Shown here: in pieces, positions 1 to 8,402 of the stretch
Numbering within the stretch: the first letter of the stretch is position 1
How the letters are laid out: each line of letters opens with the position of its first letter
Origin: an uncultured Rhodospirillales bacterium
GTDB taxonomy: Bacteria > Pseudomonadota > Alphaproteobacteria > Reyranellales > Reyranellaceae
Reading direction: 5' to 3'
NCBI GenBank assembly: GCA_902825855.1
Contig: CADECW010000014.1
Coordinates: 46,969-79,637, forward strand
Length of the DNA: 32,669 nt
Notes under the pieces: generated by a model
Told to the model about the DNA's origin: nothing
What the model saw: the letters and a program-made list of their open reading frames with translations, nothing else
Database searches by the model: none
Program-made: the position numbers and the translations under genes

Positions 1-959
1 ACGTAAACATTGATGATCAGCGCTGCCAGCAGGATCAGGCCGCGGATGAGGATCTTCAGGAAACTGTCGATCTGGATGTGATCCAGGCCGTTGTTCAGCA
101 CTCCCAGGATCAGAAGGCCGATGATGGTGTTTCCGATACCGCCGCGACCACCGAACAGGCTGGTGCCGCCCACTACGACGGCGGCGATCGCGTCGAGCAG
201 GTAGCCGTCGAACTCGTTCTGCTGGGCGCTGCCGAAATGGGCGACGCCCAGCATGCCGGCAACGCCCGAGCACACGGCCGAGATGACGATGACGGCGCCC
301 AGCACCAGCTTGACGTTGACGCCGGCATACTCGGCCGCCTCGCGGTTGCCGCCCACCATGTACACGTAGCGGCCGAAGCGCGTGTAGGTCAGCACCAGAT
401 GGCCGGCCAGCAGGAACGCCGCCGCCACCAGCACCAGGCAGGGGATGCCGGCCACCCTGCCCGCTCCCAGGAGGGAAACGAGGTCAGGCACGGCATAGGC
501 GATCTGGCCGCGGACCAGCAGCGCGCAGATGCCGGCGCCGATCTGCATCATTGCGAGAGTCATGATGAACGACGGGATACCGATCAGCGTGATGCCGGCC
601 GCGTTGACCAGGCCCAGCATGAAGCAGCCGATCAACGCCAGGATGATGGCGGCGAAGCCTGGCAGCGGCACATTGGCGATGTTCACGTAGCCTTCCTGCA
701 ACGTGAAATATGCGACGGCGATGCCCGTGACATTGGCGATGGCCGCGACCGAAAGGTCTATCTCGGCGCACAGGATGACGAAGGTGAGGCCGACGGCAAT
801 GATCCCCGTCACCGAGATCTGGGTCAGGATGTTCGCGGCATTGTCCAGCGAGGCAAACGACCGGCTCGTCAGGGAGAAGAAGACCACCAGCACGATCAGG
901 GTCGCGAACGGCGCGATGATCCGCATCTGGTTGCGCAAGAACACTCCCATCGCCGTCAT
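1..959 (-). CDS. Sugar ABC transporter permease, RbsC/CUT2 family (3' end outside window)
   Basis: This is the inner-membrane permease of a CUT2-type (ribose/xylose-like) sugar importer. About 319 codons are visible, and the gene continues past the left edge with probably only a few codons missing, since RbsC proteins are usually about 320-340 aa. The translation is a series of hydrophobic segments. It contains the family-typical CAEIDLSV stretch near residue 70, the GRYVYMVGGNREAAEYAGV region that contacts the ATPase, and GGTSLFGGRGG followed by GLLILGVLNNG near the C-terminus. The ATG at 959 lies one base after the TGA of the upstream ATPase gene, so the two are translationally coupled. The family and role are secure. 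The sugar cannot be named from the sequence. Confidence 0.93.
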   Translation of the reverse strand, partial: MTAMGVFLRNQMRIIAPFATLIVLVVFFSLTSRSFASLDNAANILTQISVTGIIAVGLTFVILCAEIDLSVAAIANVTGIAVAYFTLQEGYVNIANVPLPGFAAIILALIGCFMLGLVNAAGITLIGIPSFIMTLAMMQIGAGICALLVRGQIAYAVPDLVSLLGAGRVAGIPCLVLVAAAFLLAGHLVLTYTRFGRYVYMVGGNREAAEYAGVNVKLVLGAVIVISAVCSGVAGMLGVAHFGSAQQNEFDGYLLDAIAAVVVGGTSLFGGRGGIGNTIIGLLILGVLNNGLDHIQIDSFLKILIRGLILLAALIINVY

Positions 960-960
960 G

Positions 961-2460
961 TCACGCCGCCTCCAGAAGCTGGTCCTTGCTGACCGTCTGT
1001 CCGGCAAATTCATGCACCAGGCGGCCCTTCTTCATGACGACGATGCGATCGGCCAGCGACAGCACCGTCTCGGGCTCGGTCGACAGCACGACGATGCCCA
1101 TCCCCTGGTCGCGCAGCCCTCTGACGATGCGCACGACGTCCTCCTTGGCCCCGACATCCATGCCGCGCGTCGGCTCGCTCAGCACCAGTACCTTGGGCGG
1201 CCAGCTCAGCCATTTGGCGAGCGCCACCTTCTGCTGGTTGCCGCCCGACAGGCTGCCGAGCAGCGTTTCGACCGTAGGCGGCCGGATCGACAGCGACTGG
1301 ACATGTCGACGGGCTATGTCCTTCTCGACCGATGGCCGCAGCAGCAGGCGGCCGATCCGGCCCAGCACGCTGATCGACATGTTCTTGTAGACCGGCTCGG
1401 CGTGGAACAGCATCGACCGTCGGCTCTCCGGCACGAAGGCGATGCCGGCTCGACAGGCCTCGCTGGTGCCGCGCGGCCGCAGCAGCTTGCCACCGATCGA
1501 CATCGTGCCCGCATCGGCGTGAAGCTTGCCGAACAGGGCACGCGCCAGCTCGATCAGGCCGCAGCCCATGAAGCCGTAGATGCCCAAGACCTCGCCTGCC
1601 CGGACGTCGAGCGACACGTCGGCGAAGGCCCGGCCGACCGTTAGGCCGCGCACACCGAGGACGACCGGCGCGTCGGGCCGACTGTCGAGCACGATGGCGC
1701 CGGTGTAGCTGCCTTCGAGCTCCTCGTGGCCGCGGCCGATCATCCGCTGGATCAGCCAGCCCTTGTCGATGGCGCCTGCCGCCTCGGTGGCGATCAGCCG
1801 GCCGTTGCGGAAGATCGTGACGGTGTCGGCGATCGCCAGCACGTCGTCGAGGAAGTGCGAGATGAAGACGATGCTGCGGCCGCTGGCGCGTATGCTGCGC
1901 AGCACCTCGAACAGGCGCTGAACCTCGGGCGGCGACAGCGCCGATGTCGGCTCGTCGAGGATGACGATACGTGCGCCCGAGAACAGCACACGTGCAAGTT
2001 CGATCAGCTGCTGGAGGCCGATTGCCAGCGAACCCATGCGCGCGCCCGGGTCGACCTCGATACCGAGGCTGGCGAGATGTCGTCGCGCGCCCTCCATCAT
2101 GGCGCGCCAGTCGACGATACCGCCCCTCGTCGGCTGCTGCCCGAGATAGACGTTTTCGGCCACGCTGAGGTCGGGCACCACGCTCAGTTCCTGGTGGACC
2201 ATGCCAATGCCGGCCGCCAATGCCTCGCGCGGTGACCGGAAGTGCACCGGCCGGCCGTCAATCGCCATGCGGCCGTCGTACTGGCCGTGCAGGCCGGCGA
2301 TGATCTTCATCAGCGTCGACTTGCCGGCGCCATTCTCGCCGACCAGGCCGTGGATCTCGCCGTGGCGCAGCACGAAGTCGACGTCGCGCAGGGCTGCGAC
2401 GCCACCGAACGATTTGGAGATGCCGCGCAGTTCCAGCGGCGGCGCGGCTTCTTCCGTCAT
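961..2460 (-). CDS. Sugar ABC transporter ATP-binding protein, RbsA/MglA family
   Basis: This is a 499-aa fused double nucleotide-binding subunit that energises the sugar importer on the cytoplasmic face. The N-terminal domain has Walker A GENGAGKS near residues 41-48, a degenerate signature (SLAIGLQQ, ~144-151) and Walker B VILDEPTSALS (~166). The C-terminal domain has the degenerate Walker A normal for the family (GFMGCGLIE, ~296) and a canonical signature LSGGNQQK (~404). Its Walker B reads VLVLSEPTRGMDVG, so the usual Asp before the catalytic Glu is Ser. I chose ATG 2460; an in-frame TTG at 2466 would add two residues. The gene starts 16 bases after the binding-protein stop and abuts the permease, so this is a three-gene operon. 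The substrate is unknown. Confidence 0.94.
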   Translation of the reverse strand: MTEEAAPPLELRGISKSFGGVAALRDVDFVLRHGEIHGLVGENGAGKSTLMKIIAGLHGQYDGRMAIDGRPVHFRSPREALAAGIGMVHQELSVVPDLSVAENVYLGQQPTRGGIVDWRAMMEGARRHLASLGIEVDPGARMGSLAIGLQQLIELARVLFSGARIVILDEPTSALSPPEVQRLFEVLRSIRASGRSIVFISHFLDDVLAIADTVTIFRNGRLIATEAAGAIDKGWLIQRMIGRGHEELEGSYTGAIVLDSRPDAPVVLGVRGLTVGRAFADVSLDVRAGEVLGIYGFMGCGLIELARALFGKLHADAGTMSIGGKLLRPRGTSEACRAGIAFVPESRRSMLFHAEPVYKNMSISVLGRIGRLLLRPSVEKDIARRHVQSLSIRPPTVETLLGSLSGGNQQKVALAKWLSWPPKVLVLSEPTRGMDVGAKEDVVRIVRGLRDQGMGIVVLSTEPETVLSLADRIVVMKKGRLVHEFAGQTVSKDQLLEAA

Positions 2461-2476
2461 GCCCAACCGGTGCCGA

Positions 2477-3493
2477 TCAGATCAGGAAGTGATCCTGCAT
2501 CCACAGCATGCCGGCAGCGTTCTCCTTGGTCACCACCGGACCGTCGGTGACGATGCTCTTGGGAATTCCGCTGCCCGCCTTCTCGCCCGCGGTGACCGCG
2601 GCCACGCCGGCGATGATGGCGCCGCCATGGATGCGGCAGCTCGGGTTGCGCACCGTGGCGTACATGCGGCCCTCGGCGACGGCATTGATCGCGGGCGGCA
2701 TGGCGTCGACGCCACCGATCAGGATGTTGGTGCGGTTGCGCGCCTTCATCACGTTGTAGGCGGCGAGCGCCATGTCGTCGTTGTGGAAGAACGCTGCGTC
2801 GATCTGCGGGTACTTGGTGAGGTAGGTCTCCCACAGGCGTGCCACCTTGGTGACGTCCCAGTCGGCCGGCTGGGTGTCGAGCACCTCGATGCCGGGATAC
2901 TGCTTGACCACCGTGTTGAAACCCTTGGCGCGACCCTGCGCTCCGGTATGACCGAGCGCGCCTTGGGTCATGATGACCTTGCCTTTGCCGCCGAGCTTGG
3001 CGACCAGCGCCTGAGTCACCGACGCGCCCATGAACTCGTTGTCGGGGGCGAGGAAGCTGTGCACGTTGATCTTGTCGAGCGGCGCGATCAGCGTGTCCAT
3101 GTCGATGACTGGAGTGCCGCCGTCTATCATCTTCTGCACCGGCTGTGTCAGCGTGCCGATACCGAACGCCTGGATGGCGACGAAATCCCATTTCTGCGAG
3201 GCCATGTTATCGACGGCGGCGCGCTGCTTGACGGCATCCAGCTGGCCGTCGAACCACGTCACGTCGACATTGAAGAGCTTGCCCCAGTATTCGGCCGCAG
3301 CCTTGCCCTGGGCGCACCACGTGGCCTGTAGTCCGGCATTGGAGAACGCAGCCTTGAGCGGCTTCTCCGAGCGGCCCGCTGCGACGCCGGCCAGTGCCGG
3401 GTTCAGTCCGATTATGCCGAGAGTCGCCGCCGCACCGCCGACCGTTGCGACGGTGAGAAAGTCACGCCTTTTCCTATCCATCGTGTCCGTCAT
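2477..3493 (-). CDS. Sugar ABC transporter substrate-binding protein (RbsB-like), Tat-exported
   Basis: This is a 338-aa periplasmic binding protein of the Peripla_BP_4 (ribose-binding-like) fold and the first gene of the importer operon. The N-terminus MTDTMDRKRRDFLTVA carries a twin-arginine motif (R9-R10 with D-F-L) followed by a hydrophobic stretch and an A-x-A-like site around LNPALAGVA, so export through the Tat pathway is likely. The mature part shows typical features: NMASQKWDFVAIQAF, repeated D-x-D and NDDMALAAYNVMK, and IGGVDAMPPAINAVAEG, the hinge segment seen in RbsB proteins. ATG 3493 is supported by GGAGGAAG six bases upstream. The ligand is not identifiable. Because no kinase, isomerase or regulator lies in the window, the pathway is also unknown. 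Confidence 0.93.
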   Translation of the reverse strand: MTDTMDRKRRDFLTVATVGGAAATLGIIGLNPALAGVAAGRSEKPLKAAFSNAGLQATWCAQGKAAAEYWGKLFNVDVTWFDGQLDAVKQRAAVDNMASQKWDFVAIQAFGIGTLTQPVQKMIDGGTPVIDMDTLIAPLDKINVHSFLAPDNEFMGASVTQALVAKLGGKGKVIMTQGALGHTGAQGRAKGFNTVVKQYPGIEVLDTQPADWDVTKVARLWETYLTKYPQIDAAFFHNDDMALAAYNVMKARNRTNILIGGVDAMPPAINAVAEGRMYATVRNPSCRIHGGAIIAGVAAVTAGEKAGSGIPKSIVTDGPVVTKENAAGMLWMQDHFLI

Positions 3494-3507
3494 CGCTTCC
3501 TCCGTAG

Positions 3508-3532
3508 TGAACCGGTCGAACGCGGTTGTTCA
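3508..3532. promoter_or_regulatory. Inverted repeat upstream of the sugar transporter operon, candidate operator
   Basis: TGAAC at 3508-3512 and GTTCA at 3528-3532 form an inverted repeat. A second pair, AACCG (3510-3514) and CGGTT (3523-3527), lies inside it. The site sits 14-39 bases upstream of the binding-protein start codon, inside the 157-base gap between aspS and the operon. LacI-family regulators often control CUT2 importers through short palindromes in this position. No regulator gene is visible here, so this is a candidate only. Confidence 0.3.
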
Positions 3533-3650
3533 CGCGAAGTCTGGCAGCGCGGAGTCGCGGCAGCAAGGCAAGGGACTGTCCCGTGAAAGCAGCGAGGCTT
3601 ACCCATTTGGGCAGTACCAAGCCACCTCACCCTCAGGGTAAGGTTATCGA

Positions 3651-5459
3651 TTATTCCTTCTTCGGCGGCAGGCGCAGGGCAACGTGGAGCTCGCGCAGCT
3701 TCTCCATCGGCAACTCGGTCGGTGCATCCATCATCAGGTCGACGGCCTGCTGGTTCATCGGGAATGTGATGACCTCGCGGATATTGGGCTCGTCGGCCAA
3801 CAGCATGACGATGCGGTCGACGCCCGGTGCGGCGCCGCCGTGCGGTGGGGCACCGAAACGGAAGGCGTTCAGCATGCCGCCGAAACGCTGCTCGACCTGC
3901 TCGCGGCTGTAGCCCGCGATGCCGAAGGCCTTGTACATGATCTCCGGCTTGTGGTTGCGGATCGCGCCCGAGCAAAGCTCAATGCCATTGCAGACGATGT
4001 CGTACTGCCATGCCTTGATCGTGAGTGGATCCTGCGTCTCCAGCGCCTCGAGGCCGCCTTGCGGCATCGAGAACGGGTTATGGCTGAAGTCGATCTTCTT
4101 GGCCGTCTCGTCATACTCGAACATCGGGAAGTCGACGATCCAGCAGAACGCGAAGGTATCCTCGGCGATCACGCCCATCTCCTGGCCGACCTTGGTGCGC
4201 GCCTGGCCGGCGAACTTCCAGGCCGCTTCCGGCTTGTCGGCGACGAAGAATACTGCGTCGCCGTCTTCGGCACCGGTCAGCGCCTTGAGCTTGGCCAGGC
4301 GATCGCCGGCCACGAACTTGGCGATCGGACCCTTGCCCGCGCCGCCTTCGAGCACGATGTAGCCCAGGCCGGGCTTGCCCTCGCCCTGAGCCCAGGAGTT
4401 CAGCTTGTCGAAGAAGCTTCGCGGCTGGCTCGCTGCATTCGGCGCACGCAGCGCACGAACGACGCCGCCCGAGGCGACGATGCCGGCGAAAACCTTGAAG
4501 TCGGAGCCGGCGAAAACCTCACCGGCATCGACGATCCGGAGCGGGTTGCGCAGGTCGGGCTTGTCGGTGCCGTAAGTCAGCAGCGCCTCGGCATAGGGGA
4601 TACGCGGGAAGGGCCATTTAGTGACCCGGCGCGGAGTCGACGTCTCGCGGCCGAAGGCGGCGAATTCCTCGAACACGCCGCCCAGCACCGGTTCGATGGC
4701 GGCGAACACGTCGTCCTGCTCGACGAAGCTCATCTCGAAGTCGAGCTGGTAGAATTCGCCCGGTGCGCGATCGGCGCGCGCATCCTCGTCGCGGAAACAC
4801 GGCGCTATCTGGAAGTAGCGGTCGAAGCCCGACACCATCAGGAGCTGCTTGAACATCTGCGGCGCCTGCGGCAGCGCATAGAACTTGCCGGGATGCAGGC
4901 GGCTCGGCACCACGTAGGAGCGCGCACCCTCCGGACTGTCGGCGGTCAGGATGGGCGTCTGGAACTCCATGAAGCCCTGCTCGATCATGCGCCGGCGCAG
5001 ACTGGCGATGACCTGGCTCCGCAACATGATGTTCTTGTGCAGCTTGTCCTTGCGCAGATCGAGGAAGCGATACTTCAGGCGAAGTTCCTCGGGCGTGGTG
5101 TCGTGCTCGGCATAGACCGGGATCGGCAGCGTCTCGGCCATCGACTGCACGACCATCTCGGACGCATCCAGCTCGACGGCACCGGTGGCGAGCCTGGGGT
5201 TCACCGTCGAAGCGTCACGTGCCACGACCTTGCCCCTTACCGTGATCACGCTCTCCGTACGCACGGCCTCGGCGGTCTTGAACACCGGGCTGCTCACGTC
5301 CACCACGACCTGGGTCACGCCGTAGTGGTCGCGCAGGTCGATGAACAGCAGATTGCCGTGGTCGCGCTTGCGTTGCACCCAGCCTGAAAGACGGGCCTGC
5401 TCGCCGACATGTTCGGGCCGCAACTGGCCGCACGTATGGGTTCGGTAGACGGAAGGCAT
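3651..5459 (-). CDS. aspS: Aspartate--tRNA ligase (probably non-discriminating Asp/Asn type)
   Basis: This is a 602-aa cytoplasmic class II aminoacyl-tRNA synthetase that charges tRNA(Asp). The order is an N-terminal OB-fold anticodon-binding domain ([10 protein letters not shown], residues ~26-35), the catalytic core with motif 2 ([19 protein letters not shown]), the bacterial GAD insertion, and motif 3 near the end ([13 protein letters not shown]). I chose ATG 5459 because the product then starts [14 protein letters not shown] as in the family; the longer frame starting at 5513 adds an unconserved 18-residue tail. Position 34 is His in the sequence RDHG, as in non-discriminating enzymes such as that of Pseudomonas aeruginosa, whereas E. 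coli has Leu. That suggests it also makes Asp-tRNA(Asn) for GatCAB. This is an inference. Confidence 0.97.
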   Translation of the reverse strand: MPSVYRTHTCGQLRPEHVGEQARLSGWVQRKRDHGNLLFIDLRDHYGVTQVVVDVSSPVFKTAEAVRTESVITVRGKVVARDASTVNPRLATGAVELDASEMVVQSMAETLPIPVYAEHDTTPEELRLKYRFLDLRKDKLHKNIMLRSQVIASLRRRMIEQGFMEFQTPILTADSPEGARSYVVPSRLHPGKFYALPQAPQMFKQLLMVSGFDRYFQIAPCFRDEDARADRAPGEFYQLDFEMSFVEQDDVFAAIEPVLGGVFEEFAAFGRETSTPRRVTKWPFPRIPYAEALLTYGTDKPDLRNPLRIVDAGEVFAGSDFKVFAGIVASGGVVRALRAPNAASQPRSFFDKLNSWAQGEGKPGLGYIVLEGGAGKGPIAKFVAGDRLAKLKALTGAEDGDAVFFVADKPEAAWKFAGQARTKVGQEMGVIAEDTFAFCWIVDFPMFEYDETAKKIDFSHNPFSMPQGGLEALETQDPLTIKAWQYDIVCNGIELCSGAIRNHKPEIMYKAFGIAGYSREQVEQRFGGMLNAFRFGAPPHGGAAPGVDRIVMLLADEPNIREVITFPMNQQAVDLMMDAPTELPMEKLRELHVALRLPPKKE

Positions 5460-5558
5460 CGCACATTTTCCGGGGTTCGACGGGCCGGCAAAAGGCACGG
5501 AATGTGCCGGCAAGTCAAGTAAATGGCCGACAAAACGGGGGTTGCGGCTGCGTCACCT

Positions 5559-5587
5559 TTGCCCCCTGCCTCCCCGCCGGCTATACC
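5559..5587 (+). promoter_or_regulatory. Candidate sigma70-type promoter for rnd, giving a leaderless start
   Basis: TTGCCC at 5559-5564 and TATACC at 5582-5587 are separated by 17 bases. The rnd ATG begins nine bases after the end of the -10 box, which is where transcription would be expected to start. The bases before the ATG are TCCCCTCA, with no purine-rich ribosome-binding site. The predicted transcript would therefore begin at or within a base or two of the start codon. Confidence 0.5.
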
Positions 5588-5595
5588 TCCCCTCA

Positions 5596-6753
5596 ATGAA
5601 GCTCATCACCACGACCGACGAATTGGCGGCCTTCTGCAAGCCCCTGGCCGATTCCGAATTCATCGCCGTCGACACCGAGTTCATGCGTGAGCGGACCTAT
5701 TGGCCCAAGCTCTGCCTGGCGCAGGTGGCGGGGCCTGAAGACGCGGCCGCAATCGACGCGCTGGCCGACGGCATCGACCTCGGCCCGCTCGACGAGCTGA
5801 TGGCCAACCCCAAGGTCCTCAAGGTCTTTCACGCCGCCCGGCAGGACCTCGAAATCTTCTACCTGCGCATGAACAAGGTGCCGCAGCCCCTGTTCGACAC
5901 GCAGGTAGCCGCCATGGTGTGCGGCCACGGCGAGGCCGCCTCCTACGAATCGCTGGCCACCAAGCTCGCCAAGGCCAAGATCGACAAGTCCAGCCGCTTC
6001 ACCGACTGGAGCCGCCGGCCGCTCAGCGAGCGGCAGATCGCCTATGCGCTGAGCGACGTCACGCATCTGCGCATGGTCTATGAGAAGCTCAAGCGACAGC
6101 TCGACAAGACGGGACGGTTCTCCTGGATCTCCGAGGAGATGGCGGTGCTGAACGAACCCGGCACCTATCGCGCCGATCCCGAGCAGGCCTGGCGGCGCTT
6201 GAAGCCGCGCGGCGCCTCGCCCCGGCTGCTCGGCACGCTGCGCGAGGTTGCCGCCTGGCGCGAGCGCACCGCCCAGCGCATCGACATCCCCCGCCAGCGG
6301 CTGCTGCGTGACGAGCAGCTGCTCGAGATCGCGAGCCACGCGCCGAAGAGCACCGAGGAACTCGCCATGACGCGCGGGCTCGGCCGCGGCTTCGCCGAGG
6401 GCTGGCAGGGACGCGAGCTCCTGGAGGCGATCGAGAAGGCGCGCAAGCTTCCCGACGCCGAGCTGCCGACGCGCGACCGGCCCCCCGAGCAGCTCCGGGC
6501 ACCCTCCGCTGTCGTCGACCTGCTGCGTACGCTGCTGCGGCTCAAGGCCGAAGAAGCGGGCGTTGCTGCGCGCCTGGTCGCCAGCGCCGACGAACTCGAC
6601 CGGCTGGCCGCCGGCAAGCGCGACGTGCATGCGCTCGACGGCTGGCGCCGCGAGATCTTCGGCTCCGATGCCGTGAACCTGATCGAAGGCCGCCTGGCGC
6701 TTGCGCTGTCCGGCGATCAGCCGAAGCTCATCCCGATCGCCAAGGAAGGTTGA
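5596..6753 (+). CDS. rnd: Ribonuclease D
   Basis: This is a 385-aa 3'-5' exoribonuclease involved in tRNA 3'-end maturation. The DEDDy exonuclease domain shows D26 and E28 in AVDTEFMRERTYWP, D84 in FHAARQDLEIFYL, and Y150/D154 in AYALSDVTHLRMVY. An HRDC-type helical region follows at about residues 210-290 (LREVAAWRERTAQ, PRQRLLRDEQLLEIA) and a second helical repeat lies near the C-terminus. I chose ATG 5596 because MKLITTTDEL is the family start; the longer frame from 5542 adds a low-quality 18-residue tail. The gene is divergent from aspS (136 bases shared) and convergent with ppx. There is no Shine-Dalgarno sequence, consistent with leaderless translation. Confidence 0.96.
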   Translation: MKLITTTDELAAFCKPLADSEFIAVDTEFMRERTYWPKLCLAQVAGPEDAAAIDALADGIDLGPLDELMANPKVLKVFHAARQDLEIFYLRMNKVPQPLFDTQVAAMVCGHGEAASYESLATKLAKAKIDKSSRFTDWSRRPLSERQIAYALSDVTHLRMVYEKLKRQLDKTGRFSWISEEMAVLNEPGTYRADPEQAWRRLKPRGASPRLLGTLREVAAWRERTAQRIDIPRQRLLRDEQLLEIASHAPKSTEELAMTRGLGRGFAEGWQGRELLEAIEKARKLPDAELPTRDRPPEQLRAPSAVVDLLRTLLRLKAEEAGVAARLVASADELDRLAAGKRDVHALDGWRREIFGSDAVNLIEGRLALALSGDQPKLIPIAKEG

Positions 6754-6813
6754 CCGGGAGCGTGGCCGCCAGCCCGCCCGTGACCATGATGGGGCAGCAC
6801 GCCCGCGCTTCCG

Positions 6814-8316
6814 CTACGACGTGACGATCACCGGCTCGAGGTCGAACGCCTCCGCCGCGCTTTCCAGCCGGCGCGCGGTCACGTCACCCAGACTGCGCTT
6901 GGCGGCAGGCGGCACAAGCAGGCGCAATTGATTCTCGGTGCGGCGTAACTGGACCTGCGGCAGCAGGCCGGGCGCACCGCCGCTCAGATTGTAGGCGAGC
7001 CTGAGGCAGGCTCCGAGCCGGCGGGCATAGGTGCGGCCCTTGCCGTCGGTCAGATGAAACGCAGTGTCGAACATCGCTGCCTTGGGATCGCTCTTGTAGC
7101 GATAGGCCAGCGACATCGCGAGAACGGCGCGCTCCCGATGGCTCATGCCCGGCGCAGGCAGGTGCAGTACGCGGACATAGGCCTGCTCGGCGCGATAGTC
7201 GGGATGGTCGTTCCACGAGATGTCACTGAGATGGCAGGCGGCCGTGCGCAGGATGCGGTCGGCCTCGCTTTCGCCGACGAACACCGGGGTCAGCCAGTCG
7301 AAAATCTCCGCCGGTGCGAGATCGAAGCGCCGCCAGTCGGCGCCCTGTTCCTCGGCGAAGGCGATCAGGGGATGGCGAGCCCGCTCCGCCTGGCTCAGTC
7401 GCGAATAGTAGAACCCTTCGCGAAGGCCGAAGGCGGAGAACACCACATTGCGCGGCTTCAGCGCCGCCAGCAGCCGGTCGAGCGCAAGGCAGGCGAGGGG
7501 CAGGGTATCGGTGCGCCGGCGCGATACGCCCGGCATCTTCTCCAGCGACTTGGCGCTTTGCACGGCGATCAGGCGCGCGACCGCACGCGCCTCCTCGGCC
7601 GGGATGTCATAGTGATGGATGATGTGCAGGGGATATCCCGCCTGCTCCATGTGCAGGCGCGCGAAGGAGCGCCATGCGCCGCCCACGGCGTAGAAAGTCT
7701 TGCCGGTCTCGTCGCGCAGCCAGCGGACATTCTCGATGGCGTCGACGACGATCTTCTTGGGATCGCCCCTGCCCGACGACATCAGCCTGAGCGGGCCCAC
7801 CGGCAAGGTGCTGGAAGCGCCGAGCCGGCCCTGCCCCACGGCCACCAGCTCGAGGCTGCCGCCGCCCAGGTCGCCCATCACGCCCGAGGCATCGGGCATG
7901 CCGCAGATCACCCCGTAGCCCGAGAAGCGCGCCTCGTCCTGACCGCTCACGATGTGCGGCTTGATGCCGGGCCGGCTCGACAGCTCGCGCATGAAGTCCG
8001 CGCCGTCTTCGGCGTCGCGCACCGCCGCCGTCGCGAGCAGGTCGAGCGACGTCACCTTCATGTTGTGTGCGAGCGTGGTGAAACGATCGATATTGGCCAG
8101 CGCCATCTCGACGCCTTCGGGATTGAGCCGGCCGGTCGCGTCAAGGCCCCTCGCCAGGCCGCACAGCACCTTCTCGTTGAACACCGGCAGCGGCGCGCGA
8201 CTCGCCCGTTCGTAGACAACGAGACGGATCGAGTTCGAGCCGACGTCGATGATGCCGACGCGCCCCTTGCCCAGGGTGCTGTCGGAGCCCGGCCCCGCGG
8301 ATGCCTCACCGTCCAT
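6814..8316 (-). CDS. ppx: Exopolyphosphatase, Ppx/GppA family
   Basis: This is a 500-aa cytoplasmic phosphatase that removes terminal phosphates from polyphosphate, and in some relatives from pppGpp. The ASKHA-fold phosphate loops are clear: GIIDVGSNSIRLVVYE near residue 20, LATAAVRDAEDG near 95, and GDLGGGSLELV near 145. A C-terminal helical domain with HLSDISWNDHPDYR and YRYKSDPKAA follows, as in alphaproteobacterial Ppx. ATG 8316 is preceded by AGAGGGAC at good spacing, which favours it over the upstream ATG at 8352. The gene lies 86 bases downstream of ppk on the same strand, so synthesis and breakdown of polyphosphate are probably co-transcribed. Distinguishing Ppx from GppA activity by sequence alone is uncertain; the ppk linkage favours Ppx. 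Confidence 0.94.
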   Translation of the reverse strand: MDGEASAGPGSDSTLGKGRVGIIDVGSNSIRLVVYERASRAPLPVFNEKVLCGLARGLDATGRLNPEGVEMALANIDRFTTLAHNMKVTSLDLLATAAVRDAEDGADFMRELSSRPGIKPHIVSGQDEARFSGYGVICGMPDASGVMGDLGGGSLELVAVGQGRLGASSTLPVGPLRLMSSGRGDPKKIVVDAIENVRWLRDETGKTFYAVGGAWRSFARLHMEQAGYPLHIIHHYDIPAEEARAVARLIAVQSAKSLEKMPGVSRRRTDTLPLACLALDRLLAALKPRNVVFSAFGLREGFYYSRLSQAERARHPLIAFAEEQGADWRRFDLAPAEIFDWLTPVFVGESEADRILRTAACHLSDISWNDHPDYRAEQAYVRVLHLPAPGMSHRERAVLAMSLAYRYKSDPKAAMFDTAFHLTDGKGRTYARRLGACLRLAYNLSGGAPGLLPQVQLRRTENQLRLLVPPAAKRSLGDVTARRLESAAEAFDLEPVIVTS

Positions 8317-8402
8317 GCGCGTCCCTCTAACCGAAACCGCATGGAAATGCATGGCCGAATCGGCTGCGACCCGACGCCACTATGTGCATCATGGGCGCGT
8401 GT

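Noticed and set aside
3601..3650. Possible terminator after aspS (stem CTTACCC / GGGTGAG on the minus strand)
   Set aside because: The stem has a G-T pair and is not followed by a T run, so it is not a convincing Rho-independent terminator.
3684..5387. 567-codon open frame on the plus strand
   Set aside because: It lies entirely antisense to aspS, has a composition rich in His/Arg/Asp/Gln typical of antisense frames in high-GC DNA, and resembles no family.
6754..6813. Gap between the convergent rnd and ppx genes
   Set aside because: I looked for a shared hairpin terminator and found none with a stem longer than a few bases.
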